The notes under the pieces are model-generated. The model did no database searches. It worked only from the letters and a program-made list of their open reading frames with translations, and was not told where the DNA came from. Shown in pieces: positions 10,770 through 21,919 of a DNA stretch of 64,000 nucleotides; within the stretch, counting starts at the first letter, position 1; every line of letters starts with the position of its first letter. The position numbers were made by a program, and so were the translations under genes. Source of the stretch: Prorocentrum cordatum. Its lineage: Eukaryota; Sar; Dinophyceae; Prorocentrales; Prorocentraceae. The DNA lies in the NCBI GenBank assembly GCA_963575745.1, contig CAUYUJ010004335.1, positions 56,001 to 120,000 on the forward strand, given 5' to 3'.

Positions 10770-11520
10770 TGGAGCTCCTTGTGGGGCCGTGAAACGTCTT
10801 AGTGGCGTGCCGACATGGGGAGGTGCCGGTACAGTATGCGGACCCTTGAATTTGGGGCTTCAGTTGGAGTTCCTTACGGGGCTACGATGCGTGTGAGGGG
10901 TGCGCCGCAAGGAAGCGGTGACGCCATGCGGACCCTGGGCCTGGATTGGAGTTCCCCATGGGGCCACGCACCGTATGAGGGGTGTGCCGAAATGAGGCGG
11001 CGACGCCATGCGGACCCTGGCACTTGGGCCTTAGCTGGAGCTCCCTATGGGGCCACGGGACGTGTGAGGGGTGTGTCGACATGAGGCTGCGACGCCATGC
11101 GGACCCTGGTATTTGAGCCTTAGTTGGAACTCCCTATGGGGCTGCGACGCGTATGAGGGGTGTGCCGAAGTGATGCTGCGACGCCATGCGGACCTTGATA
11201 TCTGGGCCTTAGTTGGAGCTCCCTACCGGGCCACGACGCGTGTGCGGGGAGTGCCTCAATGAGGCGGCGACGCCATGCGGATCGTGGCATCTGGGCCTTA
11301 GCTGGAGCTTCCTATGGGGCCACGAAGCGTGTTAGGGGTGTGTCGACGTGAGGCGGCGATGCCATGCGGACACTGGCATTTGGGCCTTGGCTAGAGCTCC
11401 TTATTAGGCCACGACGCGTGCGATGAGTGTGCCGAACTGAGCCTGCGACGCCATGCGGGCCCTGGTATTTGGGCCGTAGTTGGGGCTACCTATGGTGCCA
11501 CGAAGCATGGGAGGAGACGA
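10770..11520. repeat. ~89-bp tandem repeat, long locus (about 9 copies)
   Basis: Successive units start near 10771, 10868, 10951, 11038, 11127, 11215, 11305, 11394 and 11484. Each has TATGGGGCCACGA, GTGTGAGGGGTGTGCC, GAGGCGGCGACGCCATGCGG and GGGCCTTAGCTGGAGCTCC, with substitutions. It is the same family as 5950-6200. Confidence 0.85.
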
Positions 11521-11689
11521 CTATGAGGACATGTGGCGGGCAGGGGCAGGGATGGGAGGAGGGAGGGAGGGAGGGAGGGAGGGAGCGGGGAGGAGAAGGA
11601 AGGAGGAGAACGCGGGGCGCCGCCTCCCCAAAGAGCCGACCCAACACCACAGGATAGCTGGAACAAAACCAATGCAGCGTCGACATGTT

Positions 11690-12310
11690 TGCTTTCAACA
11701 TTGACGTTGTGTCTTCCACGTTGCAGCGTGCGTGGCAAGTATGGGACGGGGCACACATCCTGCGCGAAAGGCCGACGTGTCGCTCTCGCCTCGGCGCCGC
11801 GTTCATTTTTCTAGAGAGTCGAGCTCCCCCTGGGGCGTGGCACACATTCTTCGCACGCCACTTCGTCGACGAGCGAGCCGACGAACATGTCGCTCTCGCC
11901 GCGGTGCCGCGTAGATTTCGCTTGAGAATGTCGTTCCCGCTTCGGCGCGGCGCGTATTTGACACTTGCCAAGTTTTGGGGCCCCGCGCGAGTGGGTGACT
12001 TGTCGCCCTCGCCCGAGCTCCGTGTGCATTTGGGTCGGAAGTGGCGTTCCCACGTGAGCGCGGCGCATGGCTCGTTCGCCGAACCGCCTGAAAGCGACAG
12101 GGGCGGCGAATGCCTACGTCGCCCAAGCGCTGCGCAGGTTTTGAGTGAACGTGGTCGTGCTGTATCGGCGCGGCGCATGCTTCGTCGCCGCCGCGCTCAT
12201 TGGAAGCTTTGCCGTTGGCCCGCGTAGTTTTCCCATCGCCAAATCGTCGGAAACGGGGTCGCGCGCGAGTGTCTTCTGTTTGCGAGGTGAGAAAGGATTC
12301 CAATCCGGAT
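11690..12310 (+). repeat. Left arm of a diverged ~600-bp inverted repeat
   Basis: The arm contains GGACGGGGCACACATCC, TCTCGCCTCGGCGCCGCG, CCGCGCGAGTGGGTGACTTG and, at its end, CCATCGCCAAATCGTCGGAA. The reverse complement of each is found in the same order at 14925-15565. The inner sub-units also resemble one another, suggesting older internal tandem repetition. A + strand open frame crosses it but matches nothing. Confidence 0.75.
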
Positions 12311-12769
12311 ACCAGAATGTGCCAACATGTATTCTTCTGTTACGGGAGGGAGGGTGTGCATAGGTGAGGCCTTCTGGTTCGCTCGATCTGGTTTCTCTCT
12401 CCAAGTAGGCTTGCCCATCAAAGACTTAGCTCAATGGCGTAAGGAACTTGTCCACTGCCCACACTATTTTGCTTACACTAGTCAAACTATCCGCATTGCT
12501 TCCTTCCTATGTGTCCGCATTGCCTCCTCTGTGTCCGCATGGCTTTCCCTGCTATTCCAATGGCTTCCAGTGGCTATTCGAATGCGTTCCCACCAATCCT
12601 CCAACACTCGTCAACCCCAAAAGCTTACTATATGTGAGTCGAGCAGAGTAGACAAGAGGGGAGGATATGAATAAAGTAGAACAGGGTGTGTGTATACTAA
12701 TATACGCACATGTTAACGGCCTTCGGTCCATCCCGCCTCGTTGCTTGGGTTGTGGGTATGCAGCCTATT

Positions 12770-13885
12770 GGATGTTTGTTGGGATCTCATGGGGTCCTCT
12801 TGGGGGCCCATTCGATGCAGTTTTGAAGCCTCTTGAGGGCCGTTTTGGGGCCTCTTAGGGCCTCCTGGGGGCCTCTTGGGGCGGAAGGCTCGGATTTTCG
12901 GTTCGTGTTCCCTCCTGGGCCCCTTTAGGGGCCGTCTTGGGGCCGTCTTTGGCGCCACTTGGGCCGTCGTGGGGCGCGCTTAGGCCGTCTTGGGGACCTT
13001 TTGGAGGCCTCTTGGGCCGTCTTAGGGTGGTTCTGTAGGCCTCTCGGGCCGTCTTGGAGCGTCGGAAAGCCGAACAGGCGAGAACGCCCAAATCCTTCAA
13101 ACACTTTTGGAGCATCGATTATTCAATCGCTTCGCTCATTCCGCCGGCCCATATTGCCTCGCCGCTGTCGGGGTGTTGTTGTCAATGCGGTGCGGTTGGG
13201 CGGCTGCCATTTTTATCGGAGGCGGCGGGTGGCGGGTCAGAGGCCTCACGGATGTTGGTTGGGCTTTCGTGGTTGGCCTCTCAGGGGCTTTTGGGAGGCA
13301 GTTTTGAGGCCTTTTGGAGGCCGTGTTGGGTCTCTTGGGGCCTCTTGGGGGCCTCTTGGGGCTTCTTGGAGTGCCTCTTGGGGGCCCCTTGGGGCCTCTT
13401 GGAGGCCTCTTGGGGCCTCCTTGGGGCCAGTGGGGGCTGAAGGCTGGACTTTTCGGTTCCGGGCCCCCTTCTTGGGCCCTCTTGTGGCCGTTTTGGGGCT
13501 CTCTTGGGCCGTCTTGGGCTCCTCTTGGGTTGTCTTGGGGCCATCTTGGGCCGTCTTGGGGCCCTCTTGGAGGCTTCGTGGGCCGTCTTGGGGCGGTCTT
13601 GGAAGCCTCAGGCCGTCTTGGAGCGCCGGTGAGCCGAAAAGGCGAGAACGCCAAAAACCGTCAGAAACTATAGGGAAATTGCTAATTTCTGCCTCTGTGG
13701 GTCCTCTTGGGAGGTCTCTTGGAGGCCTCTTGGGGCGTCTTGAAGGGGCTTTAGGCTGTCTGGAGGCAATCTTTGGCGTCTTGGATCGCTCTTAGACCGT
13801 CTCGGACCATGTTGAGCTCTCTTGGAGGTCACTTGAGGCGCTCCTGGAGCGCTCTTGGGAGCCTGCTGGGACCTGGCCGGGACCT
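12770..13885. repeat. Degenerate CTTGGGG-type tandem repeat, third and longest locus
   Basis: More than a kilobase of GCCTCTTGGGG, GCCGTCTTGGGG and related ~11-base units, interrupted at about 13060-13260 by unrelated sequence. The loci all share the same strand polarity. It lies in the spacer of the inverted repeat pair. Confidence 0.75.
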
Positions 13886-14039
13886 GGCCGGGACCTGCCC
13901 GGGATCTTGCCGGGACCTTGCCAGGGTTTTTGCGTTTTTTTTTCTTTTTGTCCAGGGACCCCCAGGGGCGGCCCCGCGCGCGCGAACTAGAAATATTGTT
14001 AACCAGTTACCGGAGATCTTAGCACGCCCTTGGCCCGTT

Positions 14040-14240
14040 GGGCCGGCGAAATTTTGCCTCTTGGGGCCTTTTTGGGAGGCCTCTCGGAGGCATCTTGTGG
14101 CATCTTGGAGGCCTCTTGGGCCATCTTGAGGTTGTCTTGGGCGTCTTGCTTCGATCTTGGGGCGACTTGGGGCCCAACTTGACCATTTTCAGGGCTTCTT
14201 GGAACCATCTGGGCTCGTTTTGGGGCCCTCGTGGGTGGGG
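14040..14240. repeat. Degenerate CTTGGGG-type repeat, fourth locus
   Basis: The same GCCTCTTGGGCC family as at 12770-13885, separated from it by a short CGGGACCTGGC repeat at about 13870-13920 and unique sequence. Confidence 0.6.
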
Positions 14241-14323
14241 TAGGTCGACGTGACCTGTTCCAGCTGACCCGGGGCCAGCCGGTCCGGGAAGCGATTGGTT
14301 TGGGCTTTGGAAGACTTACAATT

Positions 14324-14327
<4 letters not shown>

Positions 14328-14358
<31 letters not shown>
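14328..14358. repeat. GCA trinucleotide array
   Basis: About 10 GCA units in tandem. Confidence 0.9.
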
Positions 14359-14359
<1 letters not shown>

Positions 14360-14429
14360 CAGCCCTCTCAGTGCTGCATGAGCCGTGTGGCACTCCATTT
14401 TTTTTCAGAGGCACAGTGGTGGACTAAAG

Positions 14430-14830
14430 TAAAGTAGAGCGAAGCATTGTAGAGTGAGTAGAGTGGATACGGGGAGAGTGGAGCCGAGTATAGTAGAACA
14501 GAGTAGAAGTCAAGTAGAGTAGACCAGAGTAGAGTAGAGTAGAGAAGAGTAGGAGTAGAGCTGTGTAGAGCCGAGTAGGTTAGGGTAGGGTATACTAAAG
14601 TAGTCTAGCGTCGAGTAGAGTAGAGCATGGTAGATGGTAGAGTCGAGTCTGTCGACAAACGTAGTGTAGAGTAGAGTTGGGCAGTAGAGTAGAGTAGAGT
14701 AGAGTAGAGTAGAGTAGACTAGACTAGAGTAGAGTAGAGTAGAGTAGAGTGGGACTAGGGTCGATAATATTAGAGTATGAGTAGAGTAGAGTAGAGTAGA
14801 GTAGAGTAGAGTAGAGTAGAATATGCACAG
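14430..14830. repeat. GTAGA pentanucleotide satellite
   Basis: A degenerate to perfect AGTAGAGTAGAG array, most perfect at 14685-14750 and 14780-14820. A second short patch of the same repeat flanks the GGA array at 15868-15945. Confidence 0.9.
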
Positions 14831-14924
14831 GATTATACTCAACTTCGTCAGGTCGAGCGAGTCAGATGGCACCGCCTAGTCCCGCTCTCCCTCCCATAAC
14901 AGAATCATCGATCATGGTATGACT

Positions 14925-15565
14925 TGATATTGGGATTCGAGCGTTCTCCCACTTCGCAAGCGGAAGGCGCTCGTGCGCGGTCCCGCTTCCGACGAGTTGG
15001 CGACGGTAAAACCACGCTGGCCGCGCAGGGGCAGGGGCGGCAAAACTTCCGATGGGAGGGGCGACGACGAAGCATGCGTCGCGCTTGTACAGCATTGCCA
15101 CTCTCGCAAACTATTTTCGCGGCGTACGGGCGAGGTCGGCATTTCGCCCGCTCTCGCGCGGCCCCGCTGCCGCTTTCGCTTTCATGCGCTTCGGCGAACT
15201 AGCCCTGCACGCCACTTCCGACCCAACTGCGTACAGAACTTGGGCGAGGGCGACAAGTTGCCCACTCGCGCGGGCACCCCCAAATTGGCGAGTGACAGAT
15301 ACGCGCCGCGTCGAGGCGGGAGCGCCACTTTCAGGTGAAGTCTGCGCGGCGCCGGAGCGAGAGCGACATTTTCGTGCGCTCGCGCGTCGGCGAAAATGCG
15401 TGCGACCAATGTGCGCCGCGCCCGAGCGGGAGCTCAATCTTCCAGAAAAGGGAGCGCGGCGCCGAGGCGAGATCGGCATGTGAACCTTTCGCGCGGGATG
15501 TGTGCCCCGTCCCGCTCCCGCCGCGCCTTTTTGCAACGTGCACGACGTGATGTCCATGCCGAGCC
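14925..15565 (-). repeat. Right arm of the ~600-bp inverted repeat
   Basis: This is the reverse complement of 11690-12310. The pair GTCCCGCTTCCGACGAGTTG / CCATCGCCAAATCGTCGGAA and the shared GACGGGGCACACATCC block establish it. The outer ends are about 3.9 kb apart. Confidence 0.75.
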
Positions 15566-15710
15566 GAAAGACACGGGCTTTGGCATGTCCTCGCAGGTGG
15601 CAGGGCGGGCCCAGAGGTGGGGGCCATCGGCCGGCAGAGGCCCAGAGTGGGAGTATATTGCAACAGAGCGGGCTGCGCGGGTCGGCGCGGGCTGCGCGGG
15701 TCGGTCGAGA

Positions 15711-15866
15711 GGAGGAGGAGGAGGAGGAGGAGGAGGAGGAGGAGGAGGAGGAGGAGGAGGAGGAGGAGGAGGAGGAGGAGGAGGAGGAGGAGGAGGAGGA
15801 GGAGGAGAGGAGGAGGAGGAGGAGGAGGAGGAGGGGGAGGGGGAGGGGGAGGGGGAGGGGGAGGAG
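15711..15866. repeat. GGA/GGGGGA purine array
   Basis: About 50 GGA units grade into GGGGGA. All purines are on the + strand. Confidence 0.95.
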
Positions 15867-15949
15867 GATAGAGTAGAGTAGGGTAGATGGTGGAGTAGGG
15901 TCGGACAGAGTAGGGTAGAGTAGAGTGGAGTAGAGTCCACCCCAGTCCT

Positions 15950-16859
15950 GTCCAGTCTACTCTAGTTCAGGCGATTTTGGTCCGCTCCAGTCCACCTCAT
16001 TTCAGTCTTCTGAGCTATTTGGAGTTTGCACTAGCTGAGATTTATCGTATTCCTGATCCTGCTCCTATATCCAAGGTTCAAATTCCAGTTCCAAGGCAAA
16101 CGCCTACTTCATACGAAGTCCAACTCCAACTCTTATGCTTCCGGTCTTACGCCGACTCCTGTTCCTACTCTTGCTCCTGCACAGAGTATCGCCCCAACTC
16201 CAACTGCTCCTCCTACTTCTCTCATGCTTAGGCTGGTGCTCCTGCTCTTCCTCCTCCGTCCACTCCTGCTCCTACTCCTGTCCCGGCAATTTACCCGCTC
16301 CTTTCGGTTTCGCCACCAGATGGGATCAAAGCGGGCCGATATCTTTCCTTTTAGCGTGGGCAAGTCTCTTCCGAGGGGGCTCTGCGGCTCGTTGAAGCCT
16401 CTCGGTGGGCTCGCCGTGTTTTCCGGGGCGGTCCTGGACGGCCCAGAGGTTGTCTCAGGGGCTCTCTTAGGCGACCCAGGTTCGGTCTCAGAAGTGCCAT
16501 GCAAGCTTCCACGACCGTTCTCGGATGCGCCATTAGCCCCCCCTCCCCCCCCAATTGCAGATGAGCAGAAGTTCCATGCATGTCAGGCCGCGTTCCTCGT
16601 GTGAGCAAATATGCAGCCCTCCCTCGTGGTGTTTTGGGTGAGCGCTCCTCAGGGTGCTCGTATTATGGTCTAGGTAGTCAGTCCCCCACAACTCCAAGAG
16701 TCGTTCTGCATGCGACGCCCTTCCCTGTGCTCGCTGTGCCCCTGATGCCTCTCGGGAGCTCTTCCGTGCTTGAGGACGCTTCTTGTGCTCACAGTGCCCT
16801 GGGCCGCGCCTCTGCACTCCTCATCGCCCGTGCGCCCGAGCGGCCCACACGCCCGCCAG
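15950..16859. other. No gene recognised between the GGA array and exon B
   Basis: Pyrimidine-rich degenerate sequence (CTCCAACTCC-like) fills about 16080-16290. The rest to 16859 has no feature I can support other than the acceptor CCAG at its end. Confidence 0.4.
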
Positions 16860-16940
16860 ACGCTGTCGAGGAAGGCCGCCCTGCTGATCTACCTGGGCGG
16901 CATGTCCGTCTGCGTCTCTCTCCTGCGCCCCGGGCCGCTG
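16860..16940 (+). CDS. MFS (SVOP/SLC22-like) transporter, exon B, transmembrane helix 8
   Basis: This exon of 27 codons follows CCAG and precedes GCAAAG, phase 0 on both sides. It starts TLSRKAALLIYLGGMSVCV, the loop-plus-helix seen in MFS carriers where a GRK/GRR loop is followed by a hydrophobic helix. Joined to exon A it gives the expected E-x-A-G helix, then the SRK loop, then the next helix. The end at 16940 is a choice: GC donors are used by the other candidates, and the join to exon C is in frame. The frame itself continues downstream without a stop. Confidence 0.4.
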
Positions 16941-17249
16941 GCAAAGCTGGGCCGGCGGGGGCGGGCGCTGGGGAGCGGCGGACCGCAGTCTGGAGGATCA
17001 GCTTCCGCAGGGGGAGATCCTGGAGGCCTCTTCCTCCTCCCCGTCCCCCTTTTCCCTCTCTCCACTCCGCCTTCCCCCCTCTCGCCGTCTGCTTCCAGCC
17101 CGTGGAGGAATCTTGGAGGTCTCCCCCCCGTCCCCTCTTTCCCTCTCTCTGTTCCCCCTTCGCCCCCTGTCGCCGTCTGTCTGCCCCTCCCCGTCCCCTT
17201 TTCCCTCCTCCTCCTGCTCCTACTCCTCCTTCTCCTTCTCCTCCTCCCA

Positions 17250-17435
17250 TTCCTTTTTTTTTTTTTTTTGGGGTGGGGGGGTCTCTCTCTCTCTCTCTCT
17301 CCCTCCTCCCTCTTTTTTCGCCCCCTCTCTCTGTCTCTGTCTCTGTCTCTGTCTCTGTCTCTGTCTCGGTCTCTGTCTCTGTCTCGGTCTCTGTCTCTGT
17401 CTCTGTCTCTGTCTCTGTCTCTGTCTCTGTCTCTG

Positions 17436-17471
<36 letters not shown>

Positions 17472-17482
17472 TCCCCCTTCTC
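17250..17482. repeat. CT/CTGTCT pyrimidine array
   Basis: A T run at 17255-17270 and a CT stretch are followed by about 25 CTGTCT hexanucleotides (17333-17460) and more CT. All pyrimidines except G are on the + strand. Confidence 0.9.
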
Positions 17483-19227
17483 CCCCCTCTCGCCGTGTCT
17501 CTCCCCCTCTTCTCTCCCTCCTGGCCCAGGGGCGGCCCGACGGCGCCCCATATCCTCCCCCAGCCCCGCTCGCATTCGCCATAGGGGCCCCGTCCGCGCC
17601 CCTGTGGCTCTTGGCCTCCCGTGGCCTCCCGGCTGCTTGCCGCCCCGGTGGCCTCGGGTGTTCCTGTGGCTTGGCCTCACGTAGCTCCACGTATTGCTCT
17701 AATAATCGGTCGCTGTGGGCTTCACGCGGTGGCATCATCACCCAACTCTGATTGCCTCTGCGGGCTTCCCAGAGGATCGGCTCGTTGCGCCCGAGCCTTG
17801 TCCGCTGCCGAGAAGGTCTTGCCAATGCGACTCCGATGTCGAGTCTGTGGTGCAGCAGGCGCCTCTTTCTGGTTGAAGTGCGGTCGCCTGACCGCGGCCC
17901 CGGCAGTGCTGGGCTCGGCCGCTACCAGCACACAGCAACAGCCACAGCGGCGGCAACAGCATCATCGCTTGCTCCCTCCCCTCGGGGGCAACGTTCGACC
18001 CCACTGATCGCCAATCATAGGGGTCCGACGGCCCACCCGCTCAGGAGCGTGCGCTTTCGCTATCGAGGGCCTATCGCCGTTCTGTCGGCGATCTATCGCC
18101 TATCGCCGATTCCAGGTCGATGTTCTCCCCCCCCCCCCCCGCGCTGGTCCCCTCTGACGCTCCCCCTCGGTCCCTGGCCCCTCGCTTCGTTCGCTTTTCG
18201 GGCCCTCGTTCCGGTCCCCACTCGTCGCGCTGTGCGACTGCAGTGCAGGGGAGTTGGAGCCTGGCGCCAACCCGCGGCCGAACAAGACGCTCCCCCCCCC
18301 CCCTCGTCCCCTGCTCCTGCTCCGGCAGGGCGCGCCCGCGGGGTGCGCCACCGCTGCGGGGCTGCCGGTGGCCCGGCCCCACGCGCGCGGGGCCGAGGTG
18401 CTCCTGCCTCGCCTTCGCGCCCCGGGCGGACGAGGCGCGGGGAGCGGGGCCGCCGGGGGCCGCCGTCTGTCGTTGCCCCTCGAGGGGGGAGCGGGGAGGG
18501 GAGGGGAAGGAGGTGGAGTGGGGATTCGGCTCGGAGGAGGGGAGGTTGGGGTGGAGGTGGGGGGCAGCGGAGAAGGCGAGGCAGGGGAGGGGATGCAGGG
18601 GGTGGAGGGGGGGAGAGGGAGGGCGGGGGGCGGCAGGGGCGAGATCGCGTAATTGTTGAACGCCGCCCTGTTATAACGAGAAGCGCCTGCAGCGAATGCT
18701 TGCAACTGCCCATCATGATGGACAGTGTTTTTCACGGAGCTCATCTGCAGGAGGGAGGGGCTGAGGAGTAGCGCACGCAGCGCGGCAGGTGCAGGCGGTG
18801 ATGCCGCATCACGGCGTGATCATGACTTTCAGTAGTGCCGCCGTCTCTGGCACGAAGGATGGCTTTCCCTCCCCTGTCCTTACCTCCCCCTGAGCATCTC
18901 TGCCATCGTCCCCCCCCCTCCCACTCTCCGTCGCGCTCCCCATCCCCATCTCCGTCTCTGTCCCGTCTTGTCCCGTCTCCGCTGCTCCATTTCCTCTCCC
19001 CTCCCCTTCACTCTGACTTACTGTAGCTCATCATGAATACAACTCCCTTCTCTTTCCTGACCGCGCTCGCTCTTACGTTCGCCATTCCCGCACATGATAT
19101 TTATTATGCACGCTTGATTTCTCATACCGCAGACGGTTCGTTTGTTTCTTTGTTTGCTTGCTTGCTTGTTGGTTTCTTTGTTTATTTGTTTGTGTGCCTG
19201 TTGAACTGTTGTGTGTTGTTTTGTTGA
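17483..19227. other. 1.7-kb flank left of the retrotransposon, no confident gene
   Basis: GC-rich with C runs at about 18127-18140 and G-rich tracts at about 18480-18640. Overlapping open frames on both strands are low in complexity. Just before the element a TTTG/CTTG-rich tract (19140-19215) is seen. Confidence 0.4.
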
Positions 19228-19232
19228 GTTTT
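19228..19232 (+). repeat. Target site duplication, left copy (GTTTT)
   Basis: GTTTT immediately precedes the 5' LTR and is repeated immediately after the 3' LTR. Five bases is the usual duplication length for Ty1/copia integrases. Confidence 0.75.
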
Positions 19233-19552
19233 AGTAAATATGCTCCTCTCCGCCTCATTGTACACTTGCCTCTCCTGCTGCCTGCCTTGCCACACCTTGA
19301 CATTGGTATTATTGTATACCGAAGCTGTATCATACTGCTCGAGTGTGAAAAGGAGCGCGCCGGGGCGCGCGGGCGGCTCGCGTCGTCGTCTGTCTCTGGC
19401 CGGCCTCGTCACACCCTATACTTGAGTACAGTTGCTTAACGGATAACCTACAGTTTCATCGATGTCTCATTCCGTATCCTCTACCACTGAGCATAGTCAA
19501 CATGAGACCTTAACTCCTTTGGCAGCATACCCCGATTTTCAGAGGAAAGACT
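19233..19552 (+). repeat. 5' LTR (320 bp)
   Basis: It begins AGTAAATATGCTCC and ends GAGGAAAGACT. It aligns base for base with 42522-42839 with about 16 substitutions and a 2-base indel (GTGTGAAAAGG versus GTGTGAAGG). Canonical TG...CA ends are not present at the boundaries given by the duplication. The gag ATG at 19462 lies inside the LTR. Confidence 0.9.
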
Positions 19553-21342
19553 GGTTATCAGCCCAAACCCGCGACCAAGTCGCAATAGGGATGAGCTATG
19601 ACGAGATAACCGAATTGCCCGCTGGATCACGCGGTGTGTATCGAGACGGGCAAGAACATCAGGACAGCGGCCCGGGGGAGGGCCGCTCTCTTTCTTCTTC
19701 TAATCCCATTCGGATTTCTCGTGGAAGGGGCGCGGGAGAAGCCATAGATTTGTCAGCAGATGATTCCCCCACTCGTATTCCGATCAGGGATCGTGAACAG
19801 ACCCCATACCCGAAAAGGCGGGACGGCACAGCCGTAAATGCCAGGCGAAGAGCCTTTTCATCTTGGATTGCTGAATCCTCAGAAACAATACATTCCAGCC
19901 CGATTGCCGTGCGTTCAATCGAGCCGGCCGCTGGCCCAGCCAGTGGGTCGCAAGACGTAAAGGAGTCCGGCGGTGCGGTCCCCGCCGTCCCAGACGGTTG
20001 GGGTCGTACGCACGAGACTCACCCCATCCCGATAGCCTTGAACGGGCAACCCGGTCAAGACAGCGACGAACAGCTTGATGACGAAGACGATATCAGCTCC
20101 ATGGAGGCAGACATAGAGTATGCCAATTATCAAGTGTCACCAAGACGAGTTTTGTCGCTGAGGAACGCTGCTGACCACCCCGTCCAAGACGGAAGGTCAT
20201 CCCCTGGGCAAGAAACCGTTGACTACGATCACCTGGAAGCCCTTGGGAAGGCGCTCGCAGAACCAGATTTAGACACCACGATCAGCGACCTACCGCCCCA
20301 GGCGGCGGAGGTAGAAATGAGTTCCCAATTTCATGTGAAGCATGACCGGGAGACCACGGGTCGAACGCCGGCTCCTCAACATAAGAAGCACAAGAACGAA
20401 TATTATGATCTGAATGCTTCCCCGCTTCAGGAGGGGTTCTATCGGGCTGCCGTCGCCCCAGGCGATTGGCAACCGTCCGTGCCCGCGGTAGTTGAGGACA
20501 ATGATATGTTCGACCCCCCAGCAACGCTCACTGAGTTGGTCGAACAGGATGAACGGGATGAGGAGCGTCGAGAGGTGGCCAAGCCACCGGAGAGCACGCA
20601 CGTGTGCCCTCGATCGTCAGCTTCGAGCAGGGGAAGGCCCAAGATGCCACGATCTGGTGCCCGGTCGACTTCGAGGAGTAACAGTGCCATATCCATGCGT
20701 GAGGCATGCTGGAACCGAGGCCCCGACTGCCCGCCACAGGCGGAGAACAGGTGCCCGGGGAAAGCTCACAAACAGGACGGACCCTGCAAGCGTCCAGTGT
20801 GTGGATGCTGTTCTGACGTGTGTCCTAATTGCGGCAATCACTGGTTGTGTGGGGATTGCGTTCAGATGGAAGAACATAACTGCCAATGCCTTTTCATTCA
20901 AGCTATGCAGGACCAGGCCAGATTCGTTGAGGCCAAGGGACAGCAAGAAACCGTGATCCTGGAAGCTCAGAGGGCCGAACAGGCTCGACCGGATCGAGAA
21001 GAAATGAACGCAGTTATTGCCGATGTTCGGAAGAGGTTCGAGGCCGATAGAGTCGCCATGGCCCAAGCTGCCAGTCGGCGGGAACAAGAGTTGATGGAGC
21101 AAATGTCTTATCAGACCGCGTCTGCTCAGCAGCGTCCGGAAGAAGAAGCCGAGAACAGGATTGTTGAGGCGAGATCTTCTGAGCGACAGGCTGCCCTGGT
21201 GGCAAACAGACAATCTGTCGATGCCAAGTCCGCCTGCGCCGCTGTTGCGGTGGCGAGAATGGAAGGACATGCTCCAAGACCAACTTCGTGCTGCCAGGCT
21301 AGAAGTGGCCGATGCGCAGATTGTAGCTGCGACGATTGTTGA
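19462..21342 (+). pseudogene. Gag, N-terminal part, with Cys-rich module
   Basis: The 626-codon frame starts with MSHSVSSTTEHSQHETLTPL inside the LTR. It runs through acidic, low-complexity sequence to a Cys-rich module at 20707-20895 (CPGKAH, then CGCCSDVCPNCGNHWLCGDC), which looks like a treble-clef or B-box-like zinc site. A Gln/Glu/Arg-rich coiled-coil segment follows. The last ~20 codons before the stop at 21340-21342 are out of context, and the coiled coil resumes in the next frame, so a frameshift lies near 21260-21280. It probably forms the particle. Downstream methionines such as MSYDEITEL are alternative starts. Confidence 0.6.
19553..19563 (+). other. Candidate tRNA primer binding site
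   Basis: GGTTATCAGCC directly follows the LTR; with the preceding T it reads TGGTTATCAG. It resembles the TGGTATCAGAGC site used by many copia elements for initiator-Met tRNA, with one extra T. The priming tRNA of this organism is not known to me, so the assignment is tentative. Confidence 0.5.
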
Positions 21343-21919
21343 TCAGAACAATCAGTGCCGAGAAGAGCTCAAGTTGCATGAAAATATTAGAGCATCACTT
21401 CAGCGAGTGCAATTAGGTGACGAGGTGTGCCTGCCGGCCAAGCCGGCGGGGGCGAGCGGGCGACCGTCGCCGGCGGCCCAGCCGTCTGGTGCGACGTCGT
21501 CGCAGGCCCGGCCTGGCTCGGCGCCCCCAGGAGGCGGAATGCCGCCAATGTTGCGCGTAAGAGCTGCTCAGAAGCCGCAGTCTTCGAAAGGGGGCGCCGA
21601 AGAGAATTGTTCAATATGCTCGAGTCCGAAGATCGAAACATGCGCTACTTGCGGATTGCCAAGCTGTAAGGACCACTTTGACACGGGCGCCAGACGTTGC
21701 GTCACTTGTACTCAACGAAAGAGCCTGCCCGTGGAACAGGCGGAGTGGGATGGGCAATGGCAGCGACATAGCGCTGATCCCAATTTTCGGGCCCAACAGC
21801 AGAAGCTCCTCGATGATTTTTACGCTGATAAACGTAATGTGCAACGGATGAAGGAGCAAGCTGAGGAACAGCTTCGACTGAGCTCAGAAAGGTCAGCTGC
21901 CAACCTTCGAGAAAGATGA
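21280..21919 (+). pseudogene. Gag, continuation in a second frame, second Cys-rich module
   Basis: Coiled coil (KDMLQDQLRAARLEVADAQI) is followed by a Gly/Ala/Pro linker with two hairpin motifs (21433-21447 and 21474-21484). A second Cys-rich module follows at about 21607-21715 (CSICSS, CATCGLPSC, CVTC). The stop at 21917-21919 appears caused by a frameshift at about 21905, because the helix continues in the next frame. Confidence 0.55.

Larger units (their letters stand above)
5242..16859 (+). other. Proposed 11.6-kb GC-AG intron between exons A and B
   Basis: This is the interval between the donor GCTCTG and the acceptor CCAG of the proposed transporter gene. It contains LINE-like relics on the opposite strand, the 89-bp repeats, an inverted repeat pair and several simple repeats. 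No other host exon was recognised inside. Confidence 0.3.

Noticed and set aside
12959-13795. 278-codon frame with SWGPLGA-like repeats
   Set aside because: It follows the degenerate CTTGGGG repeat and is interrupted by unrelated sequence; best explained as repeat translation.
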